Shown here: one piece after another, positions 1-6,174 of the stretch
How the letters are laid out: each line of letters opens with the position of its first letter
Position numbering within the stretch: the stretch's first letter is position 1
NCBI GenBank assembly: GCA_964654015.1
Contig: CAZZHQ010000015.1
Span: 1 to 38,030, forward strand
Length of the DNA stretch: 38,030 nt
Direction of reading: 5' to 3'
From: JAUUZT01 sp964654015
GTDB lineage: Bacteria > Chloroflexota > Dehalococcoidia > GIF9 > AB-539-J10
Made by a program: the position numbers and the translations under genes
The notes under the pieces: generated by a model
The model's input: only the letters and a program-made list of their open reading frames with translations
The model's database searches: none
What the model was told of the DNA's origin: nothing

Positions 1-2
1 GG

Positions 3-206
3 GCAAACGTCAGCATGGGAGTTCTCGGTAGCCTGACAATCCCCCTCCCACCCCTCGCCACTCAGCAAGCCATCGTCGCCGAAATTGAAGCCGAGCAGGC
101 ATTGGTCACCGCCAACCGCGAACTAATCACCCGATTCGAGAAAAAGATACAGGCCACCCTTGCCCGCGTCTGGGGAGAGGATGAGAAATCGGACGTTACA
201 ACATGA
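3..206 (+). CDS. Type I restriction-modification specificity (S) domain, C-terminal end only
   Basis: This is the last 67 codons of a gene that begins before the window; the frame is open back to the first base. The sequence IPLPPLATQQAIVAEIEAE is the usual end of a target-recognition domain (proline-rich exit followed by the Q-x-x-IV-x-x-IE start of a conserved helix), and the remaining 35 residues form a charged helix typical of the HsdS coiled-coil spacer. S domains choose the DNA sequence bound by a type I methylase/nuclease complex. Whether this is a separate HsdS or the tail of a fused M-S protein cannot be told here. Its stop codon overlaps the next start (ATGA). Two further copies of its last 33 codons lie downstream at 931-1032 and 1681-1787. 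Confidence 0.75.
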   Translation, partial: ANVSMGVLGSLTIPLPPLATQQAIVAEIEAEQALVTANRELITRFEKKIQATLARVWGEDEKSDVTT

Positions 207-835
207 GCCAGCTTGGCGAGACAGTTGTGGGAATTGATGTGGGCGAAGAAAGGAAGGGGTTTCACGCCGTCGCCCTGCTTGACGGACACTTCGTGGATAA
301 AAAAGCAGATCCCGACCCCTCCGCAATCGTTGATTGGTGTATTCGCCACAAAGCCAGGGTGGTAGCGGTGGACGCCCCGTGCAGGTGGAGCCAATCAGGC
401 TCGTCACGTCTGGTGGAGCGTCAATTGGGGAGCAAGGGTATCCATTGCTTTGCAACACCGACACAGGAAAAGGCACGCTGTCGAGATTTCTACAAATGGG
501 TTTTCAATGGGGAAAGACTCTACAATCAGTTGCAACGCTATTACCATCTCTTCAACGGGGAAAGACTAGAAGAAGCGATGTGTATAGAAACATTTCCCCA
601 TGCCGTGGTGTGCGCCATGGCAGGCAAAGTGGTTCCAGCAAGGCCTAAATCGAAACGCCGCCGCGAAGCCTTGCGTATGAGAAGCTACGATGTTGATTGT
701 CTCCCAAATATAGATTTCGTAGATGCCGCCCTGTGTGCCGTTGTCGCTGAAGAATTCCGCAACGACCGCTGTAATCCTTACGGCGACTGTGCCGAAGGAT
801 TTATTTTACTGCCTGATTCAGCGTCACTTAGATAA
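203..835 (+). CDS. DUF429 family protein (predicted RNase H-fold nuclease)
   Basis: A 210-residue protein matching the DUF429 pattern: an opening beta strand with an acidic residue (VVGIDVGEERKGFHAVAL), a second strand with VAVDAPC near residue 55, a conserved R-x-x-ER-x-L followed by GIxCFxTP near residue 85, WVxNGxxLY near 100, the ETFPHA segment near 128 and a C-terminal DAALCA helix. The family is predicted to have a ribonuclease H-like fold; the biochemical role is not established. The start ATG overlaps the stop of the restriction specificity gene by four bases, so the two are probably translated together, which hints at a link to the restriction system. That functional link is inference. 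Family call is firm. Confidence 0.8.
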   Translation: MSQLGETVVGIDVGEERKGFHAVALLDGHFVDKKADPDPSAIVDWCIRHKARVVAVDAPCRWSQSGSSRLVERQLGSKGIHCFATPTQEKARCRDFYKWVFNGERLYNQLQRYYHLFNGERLEEAMCIETFPHAVVCAMAGKVVPARPKSKRRREALRMRSYDVDCLPNIDFVDAALCAVVAEEFRNDRCNPYGDCAEGFILLPDSASLR

Positions 836-860
836 AAACGCAGTAGCGAATACCCTGATA

Positions 861-1075
861 GATTCCTGCTACCTGCTTTCGCAGGTACAGGTTTAGCAGG
901 AACGACAAAAGGGCAAAACAGGAAGGATATAAGACCGAGCAGGCGCTAGTCGCCGCTAACCGTGAACTGATCACACGCTTCGAGAAAAAGATACAGGCGA
1001 AACTGGCAGAGATTTGGGGCGAAAATATTTGATAATTTCGGATTTTAGTGTGACAATAATGTGCACAAGGATTGT
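861..1075 (+). repeat. Repeat unit A, copy 1 (palindromic element plus specificity-gene tail)
   Basis: A unit of about 215 bases that recurs at 1616-1830 with a constant offset of 755. It starts with a palindromic intergenic element (ATTCCTGCT at 862, partly inverted at about 895), continues into a copy of the hsdS tail ending in TGA at 1030-1032, and ends with a shared flank containing GTGTGACAATAATGTGCAC. The true hsdS end at 206 is not followed by this flank, so copies 1 and 2 derive from each other or from a common cassette. The remaining stretch 1076-1170 has nothing recognisable except the ribosome-binding site of the next gene. Confidence 0.8.
931..1032 (+). pseudogene. Detached copy of the hsdS 3' end (tail copy A)
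   Basis: In frame this reads KTEQALVAANRELITRF and then KKIQAKLAEIWGENI to a TGA stop, closely matching residues EQALVTANRELITRF onward of the specificity gene at 3-206. There is no start codon or upstream domain; the coding similarity begins abruptly at GAGCAG after palindromic repeat sequence. It is a gene-tail remnant, not a functional gene. The ending GENI differs from GEDEKSDVTT of the intact copy, so it comes from a related rather than identical allele. Confidence 0.8.
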
Positions 1076-1170
1076 TAGCACCTTATAAATTCAAACATAG
1101 TCATTTCAGGAAGAATCACTGTTAGTCAAGAACATGCTGCATATTAAAGAGTAATAATTGGAGAGCAAAA

Positions 1171-1371
1171 GTGACCATTACAAACCGATCCAAAATCAGA
1201 CCTGGTTTACAAGTTTCAATTGTCTTAAAAGCTGATCAGCAATCGGACAAACTGACTGAAGGAATAGTCAAAGATATTTTGACAAATTCTCCTTCTCATC
1301 TACACGGTATCAAAGTTCGTTTAATAAGCGGCGAGGTAGGACGAGTGAAAACGATCAAAACAACAGCGTAA
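1171..1371 (+). CDS. YwbE-like small protein (DUF2196)
   Basis: A 66-residue protein starting at GTG with a good ribosome-binding site (TTGGAGAG, seven bases upstream). The pattern IRPGLQVSIVLKADQ, then LTEGIVKDILTNSPSHLHGIKVRL and GEVGRVK is that of the YwbE/DUF2196 family of small basic, probably beta-barrel proteins of unknown function. It is complete in length for the family (60-70 residues). It is the only gene between repeat unit A copy 1 and repeat unit B copy 1, so it is a cargo-like insertion relative to the second A-B unit, which carries a different gene. Confidence 0.75.
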   Translation: MTITNRSKIRPGLQVSIVLKADQQSDKLTEGIVKDILTNSPSHLHGIKVRLISGEVGRVKTIKTTA

Positions 1372-1430
1372 AAGATGCCGTCTCCGTTGACGTTGGTTTT
1401 AACGTTGACAGGTAGATTCCTGTTACCTGC

Positions 1431-1615
1431 ATTCGCAATACCCGGGTAGATTCCTGCTTCCGCAGGAATGACATAGGAGGCCAAGCTCTAAACACTAATT
1501 TCTAAACTCTAAACAAATTCAAAATACTAAATACAAAACCTGTTGCCTCCACGCCAAGTCCCATTCTGGATTCCGACTTCCGTCGGAATGGTGGAAAAGG
1601 GAGCATCCCCTTCTA
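1431..1615 (+). repeat. Repeat unit B, copy 1
   Basis: About 185 bases beginning ATTCGCAATACCCGGG and running through an A+T-rich stretch (CTAAACACTAATTTCTAAAC) to GAATGGTGGAAAAGGGAGC. The same stretch recurs at 2170-2382; offsets are 739 at the left end and 767 over most of the unit because copy 2 has about 28 extra bases of palindromic repeat. It directly abuts repeat unit A copy 2. No coding potential is credible: the short open frames on both strands match no family and are repeat sequence. Confidence 0.8.
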
Positions 1616-1830
1616 GATTCCTGCTATCTGCTTTCGCAGGCACAGGTTTAGCAGAAATGACAAATGGGAGAAGCAGGAAGGATATGAAACCGAGCAGGCG
1701 CTGGTCACCGCCAACCGCGAACTAATCGCCCGTTTCGAGAAGAAGATTCAGGCGAAACTGGCAGAGATTTGGGGCGAAAATATTTGATAATTTCGGATTT
1801 TAGTGTGACAATAATGTGCACAAGGATTGC
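1616..1830 (+). repeat. Repeat unit A, copy 2
   Basis: Second copy of the 861-1075 unit at an offset of 755: the palindromic element, the hsdS tail and the shared 3' flank TGATAATTTCGGATTTTAG are all present. Divergence is limited to scattered substitutions. It ends just before the ribosome-binding site of the antitoxin gene at 1850, so what differs between copies 1 and 2 is the gene that follows. Confidence 0.8.
1681..1787 (+). pseudogene. Detached copy of the hsdS 3' end (tail copy B)
   Basis: Reads ETEQALVTANRELIARF then KKIQAKLAEIWGENI to TGA at 1785-1787. It matches tail copy A nearly residue for residue and the genuine specificity gene end less closely. There is no upstream start or recognition domain in frame. 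The third tail in the window; each of the three is followed by an unrelated gene (DUF429, YwbE-like, antitoxin). Confidence 0.8.
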
Positions 1831-1849
1831 TAACAAAGGAGGTGCCGCT

Positions 1850-2101
1850 ATGGCGACGCCAACGGAGAAGCTGGCATTGGAGATTCAGTCACTGACGGAT
1901 GTGGAAAAACTACATCTGGTGGATACAATTCTCACCGATCTTGACAAGCCAGACCCAGAACTGGATCGCATATGGGCTGAAGAATCCCGCAAACGTTGGA
2001 CCGATTATAAAGAAGGCCGTAATCCGTCCATATCATATCAGGATGTCATGGACAAATATCGACGCTGGTGTGCTCGCCTCTATATAGATATGGTAGTTTA
2101 G
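1850..2101 (+). CDS. Addiction-module antitoxin-like protein, toxin partner absent
   Basis: The start is the ATG at 1850, six bases after a strong ribosome-binding site (AAAGGAGGT); an upstream in-frame ATG at 1769 lies inside the repeat and is unlikely. The product has 83 residues: TEKLALEIQSLTDVEKLHLV, then DPELDRIWAEESRKRW and a short YQDVMDKYR, the pattern of the unstable-antitoxin family of RelE/ParE-type modules (TIGR02574/PF09720). These antitoxins end near the VM-x-KYR motif and normally overlap a toxin gene. Here 11 extra residues follow (ending RLYIDMVV) and no toxin frame exists on either strand up to 2472. It is therefore an orphan or a decayed module. Confidence 0.7.
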   Translation: MATPTEKLALEIQSLTDVEKLHLVDTILTDLDKPDPELDRIWAEESRKRWTDYKEGRNPSISYQDVMDKYRRWCARLYIDMVV

Positions 2102-2169
2102 AATACTGTCATACCTGACTTTAATTACGGCGAATTCGCCACAATTAAAAGTCGTGTTTTTGGGGAAAC

Positions 2170-2462
2170 ATTCGCAATACCCGGGTAGATTTCTGCTACC
2201 TGCTTTCGCAGGAATGACATAAAGGCGAGCAGGAATGACATAGGAGGCCAAGCTCTAAACACTAATTTCTAAACTCTAAACAAATTCAAAATACTAAATA
2301 CAAAACCTGTTGCCTCCACGCCAAGTCCCATTCTGGATTCCGACTTCCGTCGGAATGGTGGAAAAGGGAGCATTCCCTTCTAGATTTCTGCTACCTGCCT
2401 TCGCAATAGCGAATACCGGGGTGGATTTCTGCTACCTGCTTTCGCAGGCACACGTTTAGCAG
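2170..2462 (+). repeat. Repeat unit B, copy 2, followed by palindromic elements
   Basis: Positions 2170-2382 repeat unit B (see 1431). From about 2383 two palindromic elements follow (TTTCTGCTACCTGC at about 2386 and 2428), with the phrase TAGCGAATACC that also precedes repeat unit A copy 1 at 845, as though a third A unit starts here but is cut off before any hsdS tail. The whole stretch between the antitoxin stop (2101) and the HD-GYP stop (2473) is repeat sequence; no gene is seen. Confidence 0.7.
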
Positions 2463-2472
2463 ACTTCACTTT

Positions 2473-3852
2473 CTACTCAAACTTAAATGACCCCTCATTG
2501 AAAAGGTTCACACAATTATCGACTACATCAGCGTCATAAAGGATGCCTTTCCCTTGTATAATCTCTTCCAAAGCCTTATCTATACCCAGGGCTGGTCGGT
2601 AAGGCCGGTGAGAGGACATAGCCTCAACAACATCAGCCACCGCTAAAACTCTTGATTCCAGAAGAATATCCTCACCCGACAGGCCCTGTGGGTACCCTGA
2701 GCCATTCATCCTCTCATGGTGTTGATATATGATTTTCGCAATAGGCCACGGAAATTCAATAGTGTTCAGTATTTCATAGCCAGCCAGTGGATGCGTCTTA
2801 ACAATGCTGAATTCTGCTTCGGATAATCCATCAGGATTGGCCAATATCTCGGCAGGAACCTGTATCTTGCCGACATCATGAATAAGTCCAGCCAGGTGGA
2901 GCGCGCTAATCTGATCTTCTGAATAATTCATTCTCCTGGCTATGGCGCAGGCAAGCTGTGTAACCCGGCGCTGATGACCGGCGGTATAGGGGTCCCTTTT
3001 CTCAACTATCCTGACCATAGCCTGGATGGTGGTTTTTACGGACTCCAGGAGCTTCCCTGAAGTCTGTTTGAGTTTCTTCTCTGTCTGCTTACGCTCAGCT
3101 ACTTCGGCCTTAAGTTTTTTATTCGCTTTTGTCAGCTCCTCAGTTCGCTTCGCAATCTTTATTTCTAACTGGTCATTTGCCTGCTGCAGTGCCCGCTCTG
3201 CTTGCCATCGCTGTAGTGCTACCGCTGACTGGCTTATAAGTGCCTCCAAGGCACTTGGGCTTGCTAATTTAGTTCCCCTATGGGTAATGATAGCAGCACT
3301 GCCAAACAGGTTTCCTTTGCAGCTAAAGCCCATGCTATAAATGTCACCCAGGCCAAGACGCCGCTCAATCTCATGGCAAATGGCTTCGGGTATTTCCCTA
3401 AAAGCAAATTCGTACAGGCCTCCAGGGACCTTTACTAGTTTACCTTTAATGAGAGCGAGTCTTGCTTCATCACCTATCGAGGCGGTACTCCCTACAGGGC
3501 TCCTCCCGAGAAACTCAATAAAAGTGTCACTGTCGCCTGTATTCCCAACAAAAGAACGAACACAGAAATTATTAAATGCTTCATCAAACGAACTTATGAC
3601 AATAATAGAGTTGTCAGTGAGTTTTTGTAACCGCTCTCCAATAAATTGATAGATATCCTCCTCAGGCGTAAGTTCAACAAACTTCAGTGCCGTGCTTGCA
3701 AGATACAAAATATCACTGGAAGGTATTGTTTCTTCCTCTGTATATCCGGATCCTGATGCCTCTGAGTGGGTAGTTCGCTGGTTTAGCAGTTTCAAATCAC
3801 TGGTGAGTTGCTCTTTTTCCTTATTCTCATTTTTCATTTCCAGCGTCTCCAT
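2473..3852 (-). CDS. GAF-like sensor with HD-GYP cyclic-di-GMP phosphodiesterase domain
   Basis: Start chosen at the ATG ending at 3852, preceded by AGAAGGG; a longer frame would need TTG at 3876. The 459-residue cytoplasmic protein has a GAF-like sensor region (about 45-215), a charged coiled coil (about 220-270, including KRTEELTKANKKLKAEV) and a C-terminal HD-GYP domain (about 275-450). The domain keeps HDVGK and the hallmark HHERMNGSGYP, so the metal site and GYP motif are intact and hydrolysis of cyclic di-GMP (or a related dinucleotide) is expected. No membrane segment is present. It stands alone, with no GGDEF gene nearby. The signal sensed by the GAF region is unknown. Confidence 0.85.
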   Translation of the reverse strand: METLEMKNENKEKEQLTSDLKLLNQRTTHSEASGSGYTEEETIPSSDILYLASTALKFVELTPEEDIYQFIGERLQKLTDNSIIVISSFDEAFNNFCVRSFVGNTGDSDTFIEFLGRSPVGSTASIGDEARLALIKGKLVKVPGGLYEFAFREIPEAICHEIERRLGLGDIYSMGFSCKGNLFGSAAIITHRGTKLASPSALEALISQSAVALQRWQAERALQQANDQLEIKIAKRTEELTKANKKLKAEVAERKQTEKKLKQTSGKLLESVKTTIQAMVRIVEKRDPYTAGHQRRVTQLACAIARRMNYSEDQISALHLAGLIHDVGKIQVPAEILANPDGLSEAEFSIVKTHPLAGYEILNTIEFPWPIAKIIYQHHERMNGSGYPQGLSGEDILLESRVLAVADVVEAMSSHRPYRPALGIDKALEEIIQGKGILYDADVVDNCVNLFNEGSFKFE

Positions 3853-4076
3853 ACTGGCTAATCCCTTCTTGTGCAATGTCTGCTTTGGCTCTTTATGTCA
3901 ACTTTATTGCTATACTTTGGTAGTATGATGTTTATGTACTATTTTCCCTATTACTATCGTCATATACTTCACCATATCACCTGAAGGATGTCAATAGTAT
4001 TTTGGTCATAGCTAATCAGTCCTGAGGCTTTTAGAAACGAGGAGCATGATTTGCACAACCTGTTGCCCTCCCACAT

Positions 4077-4115
4077 TCGTCATTGCGAGAAGCCCTGCGA
4101 CGAAGCAATCATTCA
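4077..4115 (+). repeat. Interspersed repeat of the GTCATTGCGAG family
   Basis: Contains GTCATTGCGAGAAGC and CGACGAAGCAATC, a family also seen at 11713-11780, 12730-12768, 24119-24245 and 32552-32590, with a partial copy near 5272-5306. The rest of 3853-4449 holds this copy, the next repeat and the hairpin below; 3900-4070 shows nothing recognisable. Confidence 0.65.
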
Positions 4116-4149
4116 TTTTTGTCATCCTTGAAGAAGCCACTACTGATTT

Positions 4150-4226
4150 GTCATCCTCGAGGGAGCACCAGCGACCGAAGGATCTTATGCTGTACACTGA
4201 GATTCTTCGCTTCGCTCAAGAATGAC
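4150..4226 (+). repeat. Interspersed repeat of the GTCATCCTCGAGG ... GAATGAC family
   Basis: Starts GTCATCCTCGAGGGAGC, contains GCGACCGAAGGATCTT and ends GATTCTTCGCTTCGCTC followed by AAGAATGAC. The ends are inverted (GTCAT/ATGAC and GATCT/AGATT), so it can fold on itself. Other copies are at 8514-8598, 21276-21363, inside 27516-27661 and inside 30111-30255. No coding content. Confidence 0.75.
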
Positions 4227-4351
4227 ATAGGGGAGAGGCAGGAATGACAATAGGAGGAAGCGCGTGAAAGACAAGAAAGCAAAAGATGCAAATACCCCAG
4301 ACATATTAAGATAATATCCAGGATGTACATCAAGTGAATTAAGCACAAAAA

Positions 4352-4380
4352 TTGACAAATAAGGATATAAATGCTAGTTT
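4352..4380 (+). promoter_or_regulatory. Possible promoter reading towards a hairpin
   Basis: TTGACA at 4352-4357 and TAGTTT at 4375-4380 with a 17-base spacer. The -35 is perfect but the -10 is weak. No open reading frame follows on this strand; a transcript would run straight into the hairpin at 4398. Chance is a real possibility. Confidence 0.25.
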
Positions 4381-4397
4381 ATGTATGGCTAACTTCA

Positions 4398-4441
4398 GGG
4401 CTATGGGTGAGCACCCGAAACATGGTGGTCACTCGTAGCCC
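4398..4441 (-). terminator. Long hairpin just after the DUF3800 gene
   Basis: Arms of 18 bases (GGGCTATGGGTGAGCACC and GGTGGTCACTCGTAGCCC) around an eight-base loop, with two G-T wobbles and one mismatch. It begins nine bases past the stop of the minus-strand DUF3800 gene and so sits where a terminator would. On the minus strand there is no run of T after it, so it is not a textbook intrinsic terminator; on the plus strand TTATAATTT follows. Confidence 0.45.
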
Positions 4442-4449
4442 TTATAATT

Positions 4450-5112
4450 TCATTCTGTTGTAATATCTTTTAAAGCAATGAAGTCAAGCAGCTCTTTTCT
4501 CTCTTCGGTTGCTTTTCCTTGGACAATATCTTTAACAGCGTTAACAAGCTGACTTGCAACCTGTATTGCATCGGTATAAGCAGAATCCACATGGCAAATA
4601 TGTTCAAATCGTGGCAGGTTCCAGTTTCTATGTAAATATCTCTCTAAATTATGATTTGCTTCATTGCTCATCTTATATCTATCAAATACCAGTTGGATTT
4701 CAGAATCCTTGTCCGGTACGAAGCTATTAAAGTGGAATTCTAGTAGTTTTCTATGAATATAATTCCTGAAAAATATTGGATTTTGTTCTGTTAATAAATG
4801 CGGCTTAAGATAAGGTCCAGTATAGCGATCTTTCATTAAGTAAACACAAGAGCAAAATAGTTCGCCACGATAGTGCAGTTCTTTAAGCGGATTCATATAC
4901 CTAATTGAATCACTATGCTTCGGTAAGGTCTTAAAATCGTAAAACCTGCCCTTACAATATTTCCAATTTAATATATGAGATAACAGGTCAACTAATGCTC
5001 TATCATTTACCTGCAAGCATAGTTCAGAATAATGAGGAGAACTAGCTCCTGATTCCTGAATATATCCAGGGTCACCAGATTCGTCAATAAAAACGTAAAG
5101 ATGTCCACTCAT
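4450..5112 (-). CDS. DUF3800 domain protein
   Basis: A 220-residue protein opening with YVFIDESGDPG, the hallmark acidic motif of DUF3800, and ending with HVDSAYTDAIQVASQLVNAV, the family's second conserved acidic helix (D-S-x-x-x-x-x-IQ-x-A). DUF3800 proteins are predicted to have an RNase H-like fold and are often found in defence and mobile regions; the activity is not established. The gene is A+T-rich compared with its neighbours and stands alone between repeats, consistent with transfer. A clear promoter at 5122-5150 would start transcription about three bases before the ATG, so the mRNA is probably leaderless. Confidence 0.8.
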   Translation of the reverse strand: MSGHLYVFIDESGDPGYIQESGASSPHYSELCLQVNDRALVDLLSHILNWKYCKGRFYDFKTLPKHSDSIRYMNPLKELHYRGELFCSCVYLMKDRYTGPYLKPHLLTEQNPIFFRNYIHRKLLEFHFNSFVPDKDSEIQLVFDRYKMSNEANHNLERYLHRNWNLPRFEHICHVDSAYTDAIQVASQLVNAVKDIVQGKATEERKELLDFIALKDITTE

Positions 5113-5121
5113 TAAAAATAT

Positions 5122-5150
5122 ATTATATTTGTTAGCTATATTAAACTCAA
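5122..5150 (-). promoter_or_regulatory. Promoter of the DUF3800 gene
   Basis: On the minus strand TTGAGT, a 17-base spacer and a perfect TATAAT, whose end is nine bases before the ATG. Transcription should begin about three bases before the start codon, leaving no room for a ribosome-binding site. The rest of 5151-5342 holds only a fragment of the GTCATTGCGAG repeat near 5272-5306. Confidence 0.6.
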
Positions 5151-5342
5151 TACTACCGAGTCAGATTTATTATTTATACGAACGTAGTTGCGTGTCATAC
5201 CGTTGTTTCATTCTTTGTGTTGAATATTGGAGGTTTTAGTTAATAGGGTCGCATGCCCCCACGCTATTTCCGCCCAGATTGCCACGCCTTCGGCTCGCAA
5301 TGACGAGTAAGGGAGTGAGATTACCCCGTTTTGCTCAAAGCT

Positions 5343-5678
5343 TCAGTCGAACTCGTCCCTGGAAATGGTTATCAGTACAATTGCCACTATCCCCAGCGGC
5401 AGTAACGACAGCGCTGCGGCGATTGCCCCTGTAAGCGCCCATTTCCACCTCTTCCTGCACAGGGCAAAGATGCCACCTGCCAGGGCAAGTACGCCAATCA
5501 CAATCGACATTATCGGCACACCGAATATAATGCTGGGTACAAATGGAGGCATATCCCCTTTGCCAATGCCAGGCTGGTCGAAGAAGCCAATCGCATAATT
5601 GAGCGCCCCAAAAATCGCCATCGCCGCCGACAGCAGTGTTAGAATTCCTCCCCACACCGGCTTACTGCTCTTTTTCAT
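5343..5678 (-). CDS. Small integral membrane protein of unknown function
   Basis: The start is the ATG ending at 5678, just after AAAGGAGG; an extended frame to 5708 has no better signal. The 111-residue product begins with lysines and has about three or four hydrophobic segments: GILTLLSAAMAIFGALNYAI, VPSIIFGVPIMSIVIGVLAL with GGIFAL, and a final ALSLLPLGIVAIVLITI before SRDEFD. A short basic loop (CRKRWKW) separates the last two. The layout resembles small DUF4064-like membrane proteins, but I do not recognise a family with confidence. It is not in an obvious operon. Confidence 0.6.
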   Translation of the reverse strand: MKKSSKPVWGGILTLLSAAMAIFGALNYAIGFFDQPGIGKGDMPPFVPSIIFGVPIMSIVIGVLALAGGIFALCRKRWKWALTGAIAAALSLLPLGIVAIVLITISRDEFD

Positions 5679-5768
5679 GTTTCCTCCTTTTTCGAGTAAC
5701 ACTGTCACTCGTTGCTAGTCATCATAGCTCTAAAGTACAGACCCTCCGACGATAAAAAGACTACTCCC

Positions 5769-6077
5769 TCAAACAGATTTATGAATCCAGTGCACTTCTG
5801 AAAATATGTTCTCCCCGCTACTGCAGTGCAATATCGCATAGCGCCAGGTCGAGGGTATACGCTTGTCTATCAGGCGCAGTTTCAGCTCTCTCCACACATG
5901 GGCAATCATTTCCTTGTTCGTCTCGTCTTCCTGAACCAGGAATTGCGCTACAAAGGCATCCCCATCCGGCTGCAACAAACACATAGGAATCATCCCGTCT
6001 CCGTAGACTATTTTAATATGCTCCTTGCCGGTCTCGACTGTTCCTTCCTGCAAGGTGTGCTGTATCAGTTGTGTCAT
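5769..6077 (-). CDS. Hypothetical protein, 102 residues
   Basis: Starts at ATG with GAGGAG nine bases upstream, which supports a real gene. The protein is soluble and mixed alpha/beta: TGKEHIKIVYGDGMIPMCLL, a long acidic stretch (VQEDETNKEMIAHVWREL) and a C-terminal strand pair ending EVHWIHKSV. There is no signal peptide, membrane segment or recognised motif. It lies 97 bases downstream of the exporter gene on the same strand (exporter first, then this gene), so the two could be co-transcribed, but no function can be inferred. Confidence 0.55.
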   Translation of the reverse strand: MTQLIQHTLQEGTVETGKEHIKIVYGDGMIPMCLLQPDGDAFVAQFLVQEDETNKEMIAHVWRELKLRLIDKRIPSTWRYAILHCSSGENIFSEVHWIHKSV

Positions 6078-6174
6078 ATACCGATTCTCCTCGTAACTGT
6101 CTGCGAAAGTATACTACAACAGGGAGTGCTGGCGAGGAAAAATCCGTTGAGCAACCCATGCCCATCCTGCCCGC

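Noticed and set aside
2102..2472. A toxin gene for the orphan antitoxin at 1850
   Set aside because: All frames on both strands are short and made of repeat sequence; no RelE/ParE-like segment is recognisable.
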